NCBI RefSeq assembly: GCF_900105835.1
Contig: NZ_LT629783.1
Coordinates: 5,008,205 to 5,072,204 of the forward strand
Reading direction: 5' to 3'
Origin: Pseudomonas fragi
GTDB taxonomy: Bacteria; Pseudomonadota; Gammaproteobacteria; Pseudomonadales; Pseudomonadaceae
Length of the DNA stretch: 64,000 nucleotides
A program made the translations under genes and the position numbers. Below are positions 37,746-49,120 of this stretch, piece after piece. Each line of letters opens with the position of its first letter. Position 1 is the first letter of the stretch. The notes under the pieces were generated by a model, which was given only the letters and a program-made list of their open reading frames with translations, was not told where the DNA came from and ran no database searches.

Positions 37746-38405
37746 ATGACGTTCAAGGCGCCGGACAGCCTCGCCGAGCAAATCGCTCACCACCTCGCCG
37801 AACGCATCATTCGTGGCGAACTAAAGCCTGGGGAACGCATTCAGGAACAGAAAGTGACGCTGGCGCTCAATGTCAGTCGTGGCTCTGTGCGCGAAGCCTT
37901 GCTGATCCTGGAGCGGCGACATCTGATCGCCATCCTCCCGCGCCGCGGTGCCCATGTGACCGAGCTCACGGCGCACAAGGTGCAAAGCCTGTGCACGCTG
38001 ATGAGCGAGATGTACATCCTGCTCGGCAATGCGGTTGCCCAACGCTGGGCGGTGCCGGCTGACCTGGGGCCATTCCTGCAGATTCAGCAGCGTCTGGCTG
38101 CCAGCTACGAGCGCCAGGACATCAGCGCCTTTGTTGAAGACAGCTTCAATGTGATGCGTGCGGCGTACCCGTTCGCGGACAACCCGTACCTGCAGGAAAC
38201 CGTCGAGAACCTGCACCCGGCCATGAGCCGTGCCTATTACCTGGCACTGGATCAGCGCAAGGCCGAGATGAGCGAATTTCTGGCCTTGTTTGCGCAGTTG
38301 CTCGAAGCCGTGCTGGCGCGTGACCTGGTGCAGATTCGCGTGGTGCTGAGCAGCTATGCCCAGCGCAGTTGTGCCCTGGTGCTGTCTGCCTTGACGGTTG
38401 CCTGA
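37746..38405 (+). CDS. GntR family regulator, divergent from xdhABC
   Basis: A 219-aa FCD-type GntR regulator: HTH at residues ~10-70 (LALNVSRGSVREALLILERRHLI, RRGAHVTELT) and an all-helical C-terminal domain. It probably senses a purine or a related metabolite and controls the xdh operon, since it is transcribed away from it across a 224-bp region with a palindrome. It ends 2 bp before the smc GTG. Confidence 0.87.
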   Translation: MTFKAPDSLAEQIAHHLAERIIRGELKPGERIQEQKVTLALNVSRGSVREALLILERRHLIAILPRRGAHVTELTAHKVQSLCTLMSEMYILLGNAVAQRWAVPADLGPFLQIQQRLAASYERQDISAFVEDSFNVMRAAYPFADNPYLQETVENLHPAMSRAYYLALDQRKAEMSEFLALFAQLLEAVLARDLVQIRVVLSSYAQRSCALVLSALTVA

Positions 38406-38407
38406 GC

Positions 38408-41400
38408 GTGCGCCTGACGTGCATCAAGCTGGCCGGCTTCAAGTCTTTCGTTGACCCGACAACCGTTACCTTCCCGAGCAATATGGCGGCGGTGGTCGGC
38501 CCCAACGGTTGTGGCAAGTCCAACATCATCGATGCCGTGCGCTGGGTCATGGGCGAAAGCTCGGCCAAAAACCTGCGCGGCGAGTCGATGACCGACGTCA
38601 TCTTCAACGGTTCAACCACGCGCAAGCCGGTAAGCCAGGCCAGCATCGAGCTGGTGTTCGACAACTCCGACGGTACCCTGCTGGGCGAGTATGCGGCCTA
38701 CGCCGAGATCTCCATTCGCCGCAAGGTAACCCGCGACAGCCAGACCACTTATTACCTCAACGGCACCAAATGCCGGCGTCGTGACATTACCGATATCTTC
38801 CTCGGTACGGGCCTGGGGCCGCGCAGCTACTCGATCATCGAGCAGGGCATGATCTCCAAGCTGATCGAGTCCAAGCCCGAAGACCTGCGCAATTTTATCG
38901 AAGAAGCAGCCGGCATCTCCAAGTACAAGGAGCGCCGTCGCGAGACCGAAAACCGCATTCGCCGTACCCACGAGAACCTCGCCCGCCTGACTGACCTGCG
39001 CGACGAGCTGGGCCGCCAGCTGGAACGCTTGCACCGCCAGGCACAGGCTGCCGAGAAGTACCAGGAATACAAGGGCCAGGAGCGTCAGCTCAAGGCCCAG
39101 CTGTCGGCCCTGCGCTGGCAGGCCCTGAATGAGCAGGTGGGCCAGCGTGAAGCGGTCATTGGCAACCAGGAAGTCAGCTTCGAAGCCCTGGTGGCCGAGC
39201 AGCGCAATGCCGATGCCAGCATCGAACGCCTGCGTGACGGGCACCATGATCTGTCAGAGCGCTTCAATCTGGTGCAAGGGCGCTTCTATTCGGTGGGGGG
39301 CGATATTGCCCGCGTCGAGCAGAGCATTCAGCATGGCCAGCAACGTTTGCGCCAGTTGCAGGATGACCTGCGCGAAGCTGAACGCTCGCGCCTGGAGACC
39401 GAGTCTCACCTGGGGCATGACCGCACCCTGCTGGCGACCCTGGGTGAAGAGCTGCACATGCTTGAGCCCGAGCAGGAGCTCACCAGCGCCGCCGCCGAAG
39501 AGGCCGCCGCCACGCTGGAAGTGGCCGAACAGACCATGCACGGCTGGCAAGAGCAGTGGGACAGCTTCAACCTGCGCTCGGCCGAGCCGCAGCGCCAGTC
39601 CGAAGTGCTGCAAGCGCGCATCCAGCAGCTGGAAACCAGCATGGAACGTGTGGCGGAGCGCCAGCGCCGCTTGGCTGAAGAGCGCGCCTTGCTGGCAGCG
39701 GACCCTGAAGACGCGGCGATTCTTGAACTGAGTGAGCAACTGGCCACCAGCGAGCTGACCCACGAAGAATTGCAGGCCAGTGAAGAACAACTGGTGGAGC
39801 GGCTAGAGCAAGTGCGGCATGACTTGCAACAGGCCACGCAGAATCAGCAGCAGGCGCAAGGTGATTTGCAGCGGCTGAACGGTCGCCTGGCCTCGCTTGA
39901 GGCCCTGCAGCAGGCGGCCCTCGATCCGGGCACCGGCACCAGTGAGTGGTTGCGCGATCAGCAGTTGGCCGAGCAACCGCGGCTGGCCGAAGGCTTGCGG
40001 GTTGAGCCGGGCTGGGAACTGGCGGTCGAGACCGTGCTGGGGGCCGACTTGCAGGCCGTGCTGGTTGAGGATTTTGCCCGGCTGGATCTGGCCGGCTTTG
40101 CCCAGGGCGATTTGCGCCTGGTCAGTGGCGCAGGGCCGGTCTCCCGTTTGGCGGGCAGCCTGCTCGACAAGGTAGACACCGATTTTGATCTGGCGCCGTG
40201 GCTGGCTCAGGTCAGGCCGGTCGAGTCCCTTGAGCAGGCGCTGGCGCTGCGCGCGCAATTGGTCGATGGCCAGAGCCTGATCAGCCGTGATGGTTATTGG
40301 GTGGGGCGTAATTTCCTGCGGGTGCGCCGTGCCAGCGAAGCCGAAAGTGGCGTTTTGGCCCGGGGCCAGGAAATTCAGCGTCGGGGGCTTGAGCGCGAAG
40401 AGCGCGAAGCCACTCTCGCGACCCTTGAAGAACAGCTGCAAAGCCTGCGTGAGCAGCAGTTGGTGCAAGAGGACTCTCGTGAGCAGGTTCGCCGTCGCTT
40501 GCAGGACGAAGCACGCCAGCAGGGTGAGATAAAGGCCAAGCTATCTGCGAGCAAAGCCAAAGTCGAGCAATTGACCCTGCGCCGTCGTCGTCTGGACGAA
40601 GAGCTGGCCGAGCTGGCTGAGCAGCGCGCGCTTGAGCACGAGCAAGTGGGCGAAGCGCGCCTGCAGTTGCAGGAAGCCCTTGATGCAATGGCCACCGACA
40701 CCGAACAGCGCGAATTGTTGCTGGCGCGGCGTGACAGCCTGCGCGAGCAGCTCGACCGGGTGCGCCAGGATGCCCGTCAGCACAAGGATCACGCGCACCA
40801 GTTGGCGGTTCGACTGGGTTCGCTCAAGGCGCAGCATGACTCCACCCGTCAGGCCCTTGAACGTCTGCAAATGCAGTCCGAGCGTCTGGCTGAAAAGCGC
40901 GAACAGCTCAACCTCAATCTGGAGGAGGGTGAAGCGCCTCTGGAAGAGCTGCGCCTGAAACTTGAAGAGTTGCTCGACAAGCGCCTGAGCGTGGATGAAG
41001 AACTCAAGATTGCCCAGACCGCCCTCGAAGACGCCGACCGTGAATTGCGTGACGCTGAAAAGCGCCGCAACCAGGCTGAGCAACAGTCGCAGCTGATTCG
41101 TGGCCAGCTGGAGCAGCAGCGCATGGAGTGGCAAGCCCTGAGCGTGCGACGTACGGCGTTACAGGATCAGTTGCTGGCAGATGGCTATGACTTGCACGGG
41201 GTGCTCGCCACGCTTGATGCCGAGGTCAATGAACAGCAGGCCGAAGAAGAACTGGAACGTATTGCTGCACGCATTCAGCGTTTGGGTGCGATCAACCTCG
41301 CGGCCATCGATGAGTACCAGCAGCAATCGGAGCGCAAGCGCTACCTCGATGCCCAGGATGCCGATCTGGTCGAAGCACTCGACACCCTCGAAAACGTCAT

Positions 41401-41896
41401 CCGCAAGATCGACAAAGAGACCCGCAGTCGCTTTAAAGACACCTTTGATCAGATAAATGGTGGATTACAGGCACTTTTCCCAAAAGTTTTCGGTGGCGGC
41501 AGCGCTTATTTGGAACTGACGGGCGAAGATTTACTCGATACAGGGGTGACAATCATGGCGCGCCCGCCGGGCAAGAAAAACAGCACGATCCATTTGCTGT
41601 CCGGTGGCGAGAAAGCCTTGACTGCCCTGGCCCTGGTTTTTGCCATTTTCAAGCTCAACCCGGCGCCGTTTTGCATGCTCGATGAGGTTGATGCACCGCT
41701 CGATGATGCCAACGTAGGCCGCTATGCACGCCTGGTCAAAGAGATGTCACAGACGGTGCAATTCATCTACATCACCCACAACAAAATCGCCATGGAAATG
41801 GCCGATCAGTTGATGGGGGTGACGATGCATGAGCCCGGCTGTTCGCGTCTGGTAGCGGTTGATGTTGAGGAGGCAATGGCAATGGTCGATGCTTGA
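38408..41896 (+). CDS. smc: Chromosome segregation protein SMC
   Basis: A 1162-aa SMC ATPase: N-terminal FKSFVDPTTVTF and Walker A GPNGCGKSN at ~residues 32-40, a long coiled coil, a hinge in the middle (~residues 510-650), a second coiled coil, and a C-terminal head with LSGGEKALTALALVFAIF and Walker B FCMLDEVDAPLDDANV. It organises and separates sister chromosomes with ScpA/ScpB. The start is GTG 38408; an upstream ATG in frame lies inside gntR and is less likely. Confidence 0.96.
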   Translation: MRLTCIKLAGFKSFVDPTTVTFPSNMAAVVGPNGCGKSNIIDAVRWVMGESSAKNLRGESMTDVIFNGSTTRKPVSQASIELVFDNSDGTLLGEYAAYAEISIRRKVTRDSQTTYYLNGTKCRRRDITDIFLGTGLGPRSYSIIEQGMISKLIESKPEDLRNFIEEAAGISKYKERRRETENRIRRTHENLARLTDLRDELGRQLERLHRQAQAAEKYQEYKGQERQLKAQLSALRWQALNEQVGQREAVIGNQEVSFEALVAEQRNADASIERLRDGHHDLSERFNLVQGRFYSVGGDIARVEQSIQHGQQRLRQLQDDLREAERSRLETESHLGHDRTLLATLGEELHMLEPEQELTSAAAEEAAATLEVAEQTMHGWQEQWDSFNLRSAEPQRQSEVLQARIQQLETSMERVAERQRRLAEERALLAADPEDAAILELSEQLATSELTHEELQASEEQLVERLEQVRHDLQQATQNQQQAQGDLQRLNGRLASLEALQQAALDPGTGTSEWLRDQQLAEQPRLAEGLRVEPGWELAVETVLGADLQAVLVEDFARLDLAGFAQGDLRLVSGAGPVSRLAGSLLDKVDTDFDLAPWLAQVRPVESLEQALALRAQLVDGQSLISRDGYWVGRNFLRVRRASEAESGVLARGQEIQRRGLEREEREATLATLEEQLQSLREQQLVQEDSREQVRRRLQDEARQQGEIKAKLSASKAKVEQLTLRRRRLDEELAELAEQRALEHEQVGEARLQLQEALDAMATDTEQRELLLARRDSLREQLDRVRQDARQHKDHAHQLAVRLGSLKAQHDSTRQALERLQMQSERLAEKREQLNLNLEEGEAPLEELRLKLEELLDKRLSVDEELKIAQTALEDADRELRDAEKRRNQAEQQSQLIRGQLEQQRMEWQALSVRRTALQDQLLADGYDLHGVLATLDAEVNEQQAEEELERIAARIQRLGAINLAAIDEYQQQSERKRYLDAQDADLVEALDTLENVIRKIDKETRSRFKDTFDQINGGLQALFPKVFGGGSAYLELTGEDLLDTGVTIMARPPGKKNSTIHLLSGGEKALTALALVFAIFKLNPAPFCMLDEVDAPLDDANVGRYARLVKEMSQTVQFIYITHNKIAMEMADQLMGVTMHEPGCSRLVAVDVEEAMAMVDA

Positions 41897-42154
41897 GCTA
41901 TAAGCATGTAGGACGATTTTTTTCTTCTTGTAAGAAATTTATCTGCGATTTGATCGATACGACGTGAAGGTCAAAGGCTACATGGGCCTAACTCAATGCG
42001 ACAGACGGTGTAAAGTTATCTTTGGTCGTGTTAATTTAATGTCTAATTTTTTTGTACGTGGGTAAAACGCCATTCAGAACATAGAGTTGGCGCCACGTTT
42101 TAAAGGGCTTTAGGCTCTTCTTCATAGAATCATTTTTTAGGGGCAAGGGATTAC

Positions 42155-43039
42155 ATGGAAATCGGTCTGCGCGAATGGCTGATAGTCATCGGCATAGTGG
42201 TAATCGCCGGTATTCTTTTTGATGGCTGGCGCCGCATGCGTGGTGGCAAAGGCAAGCTCAAGTTCCGGCTTGATCGCAGTTTTTCCAACGCCCCGGACGA
42301 CGAGCACAGCCCTGAGTTGCTGGGCCCGGCACGGGTTCTGGATACGCCCACCCATAAAGAGCCGCAGCTGGACGAGCATGACTTGCCATCGGTCAGCATG
42401 CCTGCGCGGGACAAAGGCGCCAAGCGCGGCAAGCGTGGCGGTGAGCCGAGCCAGGGTGACCTGAACCTTGATCTGGAACTGGATGAAGGCCCGAGCATCA
42501 GTGCCCGTGATGATGATCATGTCGCGCCGGTCAAACCTGCGCGCGGCCGTGCCAAACCGAGTGTGGCGGAAGTTGAAGTCAAGGAGCCTGCTGCTGCGCA
42601 GCCAGCGGCCGAAGAAGTGCTGGTGATCAGCGTGATCAGCCGTGACCCGGCGGGTTTCAAGGGCCCTGCACTGTTGCAGAACATTCTGGAAAGCGGTCTG
42701 CGTTTTGGCGAAATGGATATTTTCCATCGCCATGAAAGCATGGCCGGTAATGGCGAAGTGCTGTTTTCGATGGCCAACGCAGTCAAGCCGGGTGTTTTCG
42801 ATCTGGATGATATCGACCTGTTCAGCACGCCGGCTGTCAGCTTTTTCCTTGGTTTGCCGGGACCGCGTCATCCCAAGCAGGCTTTTGATGTGATGGTTGC
42901 CGCTGCACGCAAGCTGTCCCAGGAACTCAATGGCGAGCTCAAGGACGACCAGCGCAGTGTTCTGACGGCCCAGACCATCGAGCATTACCGCCAGCGCATC
43001 GTTGAATTCGAGCGCCGTGCCCTGACTCAAAAACGCTGA
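42155..43039 (+). CDS. zipA: Cell division protein ZipA
   Basis: A 294-aa protein: N-terminal membrane anchor (residues ~5-22, [20 protein letters not shown]), a charged Pro/Asp-rich linker, and a C-terminal FtsZ-binding domain from ~residue 150 ([23 protein letters not shown]). It tethers FtsZ to the inner membrane. SD AAGGGA precedes the ATG. The smc-zipA-ligA order is the usual Pseudomonas arrangement. Confidence 0.95.
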   Translation: MEIGLREWLIVIGIVVIAGILFDGWRRMRGGKGKLKFRLDRSFSNAPDDEHSPELLGPARVLDTPTHKEPQLDEHDLPSVSMPARDKGAKRGKRGGEPSQGDLNLDLELDEGPSISARDDDHVAPVKPARGRAKPSVAEVEVKEPAAAQPAAEEVLVISVISRDPAGFKGPALLQNILESGLRFGEMDIFHRHESMAGNGEVLFSMANAVKPGVFDLDDIDLFSTPAVSFFLGLPGPRHPKQAFDVMVAAARKLSQELNGELKDDQRSVLTAQTIEHYRQRIVEFERRALTQKR

Positions 43040-43093
43040 ACATGTGGGGGCCGGCTTGCCTGCTCCCCCCGCATGCACCATGAATACTACAAG

Positions 43094-43115
43094 GAGCAGC
43101 CTCGGCTGCTCTTTT
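43094..43115 (+). terminator. Terminator-like hairpin between zipA and ligA
   Basis: GAGCAGCC (43094-43101) pairs with GGCTGCTC (43104-43111), with T4 after it. It lies 55 bp past zipA and just before ligA. A single REP-like unit (GGGGGCCGGCTTGCC...) precedes it at 43044-43071. Confidence 0.65.
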
Positions 43116-43124
43116 GCTTTGTGA

Positions 43125-45497
<2,373 letters not shown>

Positions 45498-45502
45498 TGG
45501 CA

Positions 45503-45587
45503 GTAGGGGCGGGCTTGCTCGCGATGCAGGCGACGCGGTGTCTCAGTTGACCCGCGCAGAAGCCATCGCGGGCAAGCCGGCTCCCAC
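45503..45587. repeat. REP pair after ligA
   Basis: GGGGCGGGCTTGCTCGCGATGC and the inverse ending GGCAAGCCGGCTCCCAC frame ~45 bp. It has diverged from the other copies (GGGGCGGG, GCCGGC). Confidence 0.8.
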
Positions 45588-45674
45588 AAACGAGCTGTGC
45601 CGGGTTGTGAGGCGGTGTTTCAACCCGAATCCAAGTGCTTGAGCCCATTCATTTTTTTATTCTTGTCACAGCGG

Positions 45675-45702
45675 TTGTAAGTTTTTCTCAGACAGGTACA
45701 AT
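45675..45702 (+). promoter_or_regulatory. Sigma70 promoter of ffs
   Basis: TTGTAA (45675-45680), 16-bp spacer, TACAAT (45697-45702). Predicted transcription start is near 45709, about 25 nt before the mature RNA 5' end; a short leader removed by RNase P is normal for 4.5S RNA. Confidence 0.7.
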
Positions 45703-45734
45703 GGCGCCGTTCGCTGCTAGGCGGATGTTGTTAT

Positions 45735-45847
45735 GGTGACCCTATCGGTCCCCCCGCAACGATTACCCGTGAACCTGGTCAGATCCGGAAGGAAGCAGCC
45801 ACAGCGGGAACATTGTGTGCCGGGGTGTGGCTGGTGGGGTTGCCTCC
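45735..45847 (+). ncRNA. ffs: 4.5S / small SRP RNA (intact copy)
   Basis: The Ffh-binding core with GGTCAGATCCGGAAGGAAGC and AGCCACAGCGGG matches bacterial SRP RNA. The 5' end GGTGACCC pairs with GGGTTGCC at the 3' end, closing a single long hairpin of ~113 nt. It guides membrane-protein translation with Ffh and FtsY. The 3' 78 bp are repeated at 55044-55121: the RNA gene is the insertion site of the adjacent element. The copy here keeps the full 5' arm and promoter, so it is the functional one. Confidence 0.95.
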
Positions 45848-45850
45848 ATT
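45773..45850 (+). repeat. attL: 78-bp direct repeat, left end of island
   Basis: Identical to 55044-55121, from ACCTGGTCAG to TTGCCTCCATT. It contains the 3' two-thirds of ffs, so integration restored the RNA. Confidence 0.92.
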
Positions 45851-45857
45851 CTTTAAG

Positions 45858-45875
45858 TCCTTGATTCTACAAGGA
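45858..45875 (+). terminator. Hairpin just after intact ffs
   Basis: TCCTTG (45858-45863) and CAAGGA (45870-45875) with loop ATTCTA, followed by TTCTCG. It may replace the native ffs terminator that insertion moved to 55124-55147. Confidence 0.4.
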
Positions 45876-45896
45876 TTCTCGCGTCAAAAATCTCGA

Positions 45897-45927
45897 AGTG
45901 TGACAGCGTTTAGTGACACCTAAGTGG
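45897..45927. promoter_or_regulatory. Candidate integrase arm-type sites, left end
   Basis: AGTGTGACA (45897-45905) and GTGACACCTAAGTGG (45913-45927). Both words recur near the right end (54880-54913), ~50 bp inside the left repeat. Confidence 0.5.
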
Positions 45928-46226
45928 TGCACTGTGCTGACGATCTTACCTTGATCATTTTTCTTTCGCCATCAAAGCCATCTAGGTTGCATTGCCATTG
46001 CCGAAACTCACCTTCAAGCCTCGAAGGCCGAAATTTCTGTGAGTTTTCGTTTCTGAATTGTTCTTTGCGCGGGATGTATTCCATTGCCCTCATTTCCGGT
46101 AGACGCGGAGATGGCACTTTGATAGCTTGGCTCGCTTGGTTAATTTCCGGTGCGTAAGCTAGCGCTTCATAAAGCTTGCATTCCCTTTCCCTTTCCCTTT
46201 CCCTGTCTCGCAAGGAGCGATACTCA
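45928..46226. other. Island left region without a confident gene; CCCTTT microsatellite
   Basis: Frames on both strands are open (plus 45924-46157; minus 45920-46213) but neither has a recognisable product or SD. The minus one has a protein-like composition and could be a truncated gene. At 46182-46204 the unit CCCTTT is repeated about four times just before the ParA SD; length change there would alter spacing of any promoter upstream. Confidence 0.45.
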
Positions 46227-47276
46227 TTGGCTCTTCAAATATCGTTGTTCAACCACAAGGGTGGCGTAAGCAAGACCACTACCGCATTCAACTTGGGCTG
46301 GATGCTGGCTCAAAAAGGTAAGAAGGTGTTGTTGGCCGACTGCGATCCGCAGTGCAATCTCACGGGAATGGTGCTTGGTTTCAAGGGTAGCGATGACTTC
46401 GCTCAAATATATAACTCGGGCGGAGTAAGAAATATTCGAGACGGGTTAGCGCCAGCATTCGAATCCAGACCTGCGCCAATTCTGCCGGTACAATGTGAAG
46501 CTATCAGCGGTCAGGAAAACTTGCATCTGATCCCTGGTCACATCGGACTAGCGGAGTATGAAGTTACCTTGGGGATTGCTCAAGAGTTATCGGGGTCTCT
46601 TGTTACTCTTCAAAATCTTCCTGGCTCGTTTAGTCATCTTTTCCAGTTAACTGCAAAAGAGTACGATTGTGACTACATCATTGTAGACATGAGTCCGAGT
46701 TTGGGGCCGATTAATCAAAACTTGCTGATGACTAGCGACTTCTTCTTGGTTCCAATGAGTCCTGATTATTTTTCGGTCATGGCCACTGACTCATTGGCAA
46801 AAGTGCTTCCAAAGTGGAAGGCCTGGGCTAATGCCGCCCACTCTAATCCGGTTTTGCAGAACGCGACTTATCCCTTTCCAGTAGTAGAAACTCAGTTCCT
46901 CGGCACTGTAATACAGAAGTACCGTGTTCGTGAAGGAACAACTGCTTCTGCGGCCTTCCAGAAATGGATTGATGAAATTGAGTTAGGCGTGAAAACAAAG
47001 CTAGTGCCGGCGCTGGACGCCTGTGGAATGATGATGGCGCCGGAAGCTTACAGCTCAATTGGTGTCGAACCGGGAGAGCCACTTCTCCAGATGTCTGATT
47101 TCAATGGTTTAATTGCTCTGTCGCAGAAACACAAAGTTCCAGTCTATGCGTTGAGTGATGAGCAGTTGGAGCAAACGGGTATCGTGCTGGAGCGAACGAA
47201 GAAGTCGATGGAAAAGTTTGGGGCTCTATTCTCGGAGGCGGCGGACCGAATTATCGCGCTGACCGACTATGCTTAA
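46227..47276 (+). CDS. ParA/MinD-like P-loop ATPase
   Basis: A 349-aa protein with the deviant Walker A KGGVSKTTT at residues 11-19, the ADCDPQCN switch (37-44) and Walker B YIIVD (150-154). Family members are membrane- or DNA-positioning ATPases, most often for plasmid partition. No ParB homologue or parS is visible. Instead the stop overlaps by 8 bp a HEPN-type gene, suggesting one functional unit. The start is TTG 46227, chosen because AAGGAGCG lies 7 bp before it; the longer frame runs into the CCCTTT repeat. The C-terminal ~120 residues (from MMMAPEAY) are unlike short ParAs and may bind the partner. Confidence 0.85.
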   Translation: MALQISLFNHKGGVSKTTTAFNLGWMLAQKGKKVLLADCDPQCNLTGMVLGFKGSDDFAQIYNSGGVRNIRDGLAPAFESRPAPILPVQCEAISGQENLHLIPGHIGLAEYEVTLGIAQELSGSLVTLQNLPGSFSHLFQLTAKEYDCDYIIVDMSPSLGPINQNLLMTSDFFLVPMSPDYFSVMATDSLAKVLPKWKAWANAAHSNPVLQNATYPFPVVETQFLGTVIQKYRVREGTTASAAFQKWIDEIELGVKTKLVPALDACGMMMAPEAYSSIGVEPGEPLLQMSDFNGLIALSQKHKVPVYALSDEQLEQTGIVLERTKKSMEKFGALFSEAADRIIALTDYA

Positions 47277-47868
47277 GGCTTTGGAGGCGGCTCGTGAAAG
47301 CCTCCTTAGGGTTGAGCACTTAGGTGGTCTCTACAGTGCTTTACAATCATTGACAACTTCAGCTATAGATTCGAGTGACTTGCTTCGCGCTCAAGTGGTG
47401 TTGGCAGTGAGTGCGCTAGATTTTTATATACATGAAGTCACAGTCATGGGGATGTTGGAGGTTATGAAGGGTGAGCGCGCTTCAACTCCTGCATTCGATA
47501 AGAGCCGTGTTTCAGTTGGTGCAATGCTTGGTGGGATGCAGACGCAAACATATGATTGGTTTGAGGCTGATGTGCGGGAGCGGCATAGTTTTCTGTCGTT
47601 TCAGCAACCAGATAAAATTGCCGATGCGATTCGGCTATTCTCTGGTGTGAAATTATGGGAGTCAGTTGCTGCCATAGTCGGAGATAATGATGTAAAGGAC
47701 AGGCTTAGATTGATTGTGGATAGGAGAAACAAGATTGCTCACGAGGCTGACATATCGCCAAGTTATCCGGGGGAGCGATGGCCAATCACGCAGTCTGATG
47801 TCGCAGAGATTACTTTGTTCATTAGAGGTATTGTCGAGGCTATACACGTAAGTGTGGCTTCAAAATAA
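47269..47868 (+). CDS. HEPN-type protein, likely RNase toxin-like partner of ParA
   Basis: A 199-aa all-helical protein. The early helix AQVVLAVSALDFYIHEV and the late motif RNKIAHEAD (R153-x4-H158) fit the HEPN superfamily, whose R-x4-6-H residues form an RNase site in many toxins and defence effectors; it looks closest to the RiboL-PSP-HEPN group, from memory. It starts within the last 8 bp of the ParA gene, so expression is coupled. A non-catalytic HEPN role remains possible. No antitoxin of known type is adjacent. Confidence 0.72.
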   Translation: MLKALEAARESLLRVEHLGGLYSALQSLTTSAIDSSDLLRAQVVLAVSALDFYIHEVTVMGMLEVMKGERASTPAFDKSRVSVGAMLGGMQTQTYDWFEADVRERHSFLSFQQPDKIADAIRLFSGVKLWESVAAIVGDNDVKDRLRLIVDRRNKIAHEADISPSYPGERWPITQSDVAEITLFIRGIVEAIHVSVASK

Positions 47869-48237
47869 TCATGCGGATGTGCTCGGGCTGTATTGTGCCC
47901 GAGTTGTCCTGTGCGCAAAGGCGGTGAGGTGAATAGACCATACACCACTTTTCCAAATCGGAACCAATGTCTAAATTATTTCCGGTGTAAGGGGGGGAGG
48001 CGGGTCCATGCCTATAAATTCGGTAGGGATAGGGGCAAGTCTTAACCCCTTGTCCGGAATACCCAATGGCCCTGTGCAAGCTTTCTAGAAATCCGGTACT
48101 AGCACTCGGTTGCATCATCAGGGATCGATCAATATCCATTGTTTCAACGGCTACAGGGCTGTGTAGGCGACGTTCTCTGTCTGCCCCTCACTACCCCACT
48201 GCATGAGGAGGAGCGCCTTCGATTGAAGCAAGGAGGC
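47869..48237. other. Intergenic region between HEPN gene and recombinase gene
   Basis: It contains a hairpin CTCGGGC (47882-47888) / GCCCGAG (47897-47903), followed by TTGTCC, a weak terminator candidate for the ParA-HEPN pair. No convincing gene: minus-strand frames through 47840-48139 have no SD and unlikely composition. A G-rich tract (GGGGGGGAGGCGGG) lies at 47991-48004. Confidence 0.5.
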
Positions 48238-48861
48238 TTACACTGATGTTTCTCGCTTGATCCTGTACACCGTTGCAACGCCACACTCAGCCAGTTTGGC
48301 AATTTCATCAGCAGACATCTTTGGATGTTTCTGCATCAGTGACTTGACCTTTTCCCACTTGGCGGCGTTCCTGCCTTTGCCTGCTGGCTTCCATTCAGGA
48401 TCAGCAGCCTTCTTATTCTCCAACCCTTGCTTGATGCGCTCCACACGCTTCTCTTGATCCAGTCGTGCCATGGTTGCCATCAGGTCGATCAGCATGTTGT
48501 TGATCACGTCCATGATTTGCCCGGTGATTCCTTTCGCTTCAACCAGCATGTGACTCGTGGGTAAATCTGCAACAACAAGACGCAACCCCTTAGCCTTGAT
48601 GGTGGCCTTGAGAGTGTCCCAGTCAGCTTGTGAAAGGCGACTCAAGCGGTCAACAGACTCAACCAACAGCACGTCACCACTCTCAGCAGTATCGAGCAAG
48701 GAAAGCAGCTCAGGGCGGTTGAGCTTGGTTCCGCTGATGTTCTCGGCGTACACGCCAGTAATGGTCAGCCCCTTCTCAATAGCGAATGCCTCAAGGGCCA
48801 CCTTGGCACGGTTGGCGTCCTGATCTTTGGTGGAGGCTCTGAGGTAAAGGTGGGCGTTCAT
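48238..48861 (-). CDS. Serine recombinase (resolvase/invertase family)
   Basis: A 207-aa protein: catalytic domain with YLRAST (Ser10), VYAENISGTKLNRPELLSLL, GDVLLVESVDRLSR, and a C-terminal HTH (MSADEIAKLAECGVATVYRIKRE). Family: Tn3/Hin-type small serine recombinases that resolve or invert DNA at paired sites. ATG 48861 with AAAGGA is chosen over GTG 48864. Inverted repeats just upstream (48876-48945) could be its site or operator. No transposase gene accompanies it. Confidence 0.9.
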   Translation of the reverse strand: MNAHLYLRASTKDQDANRAKVALEAFAIEKGLTITGVYAENISGTKLNRPELLSLLDTAESGDVLLVESVDRLSRLSQADWDTLKATIKAKGLRLVVADLPTSHMLVEAKGITGQIMDVINNMLIDLMATMARLDQEKRVERIKQGLENKKAADPEWKPAGKGRNAAKWEKVKSLMQKHPKMSADEIAKLAECGVATVYRIKRETSV

Positions 48862-48875
48862 CACTGATTTCCTTT

Positions 48876-48945
48876 TATCTATCCGATCGATAGATAAATG
48901 ATAATCCTATCGAATAGCCTTGCACAATAGCTATCTGATAGTTAT
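48876..48945. promoter_or_regulatory. TATC/GATA inverted-repeat cluster upstream of the serine recombinase
   Basis: A perfect inverted repeat TATCTATC-5-GATAGATA (48876-48896) is followed by CCTATCGAATAG and an imperfect one ATAGCTATCTGATAGTTAT (48927-48945). Several half-sites upstream of a recombinase gene resemble a res site or autoregulatory operator. Confidence 0.5.
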
Positions 48946-49120
48946 TTGCCACCGTGTATCGCACTACCATTTAGGTAGAGTACTTTGATAGTGGGGGATT
49001 GCTGGCTCGGGTTGGCTTGCTGGCGCTTGCGATGCTCGCCAGTCCAGTAGCTGGATGGTGGGCGGAGGAGGTGTGGGGAGGGGCTGTAAGGGAGGTCTGT
49101 AGGGGAGGTGTAGCAAAGGC

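Noticed and set aside
45920-46213. Minus-strand 97-codon frame in the island left end
   Set aside because: Begins inside the CCCTTT repeat (Arg-Glu repeats), has no SD and no recognisable product; kept only as a note in the intergenic entry.
46227-47276. Plasmid partition locus reading of the ParA gene
   Set aside because: No ParB-like partner, parS repeats or replication gene is visible; the HEPN-type overlap is the only association.
48230-48260. Strong SD AAGGAGG followed by ATG 48246 on the plus strand
   Set aside because: The frame ends after four codons and overlaps the 3' end of the serine recombinase gene; probably chance.
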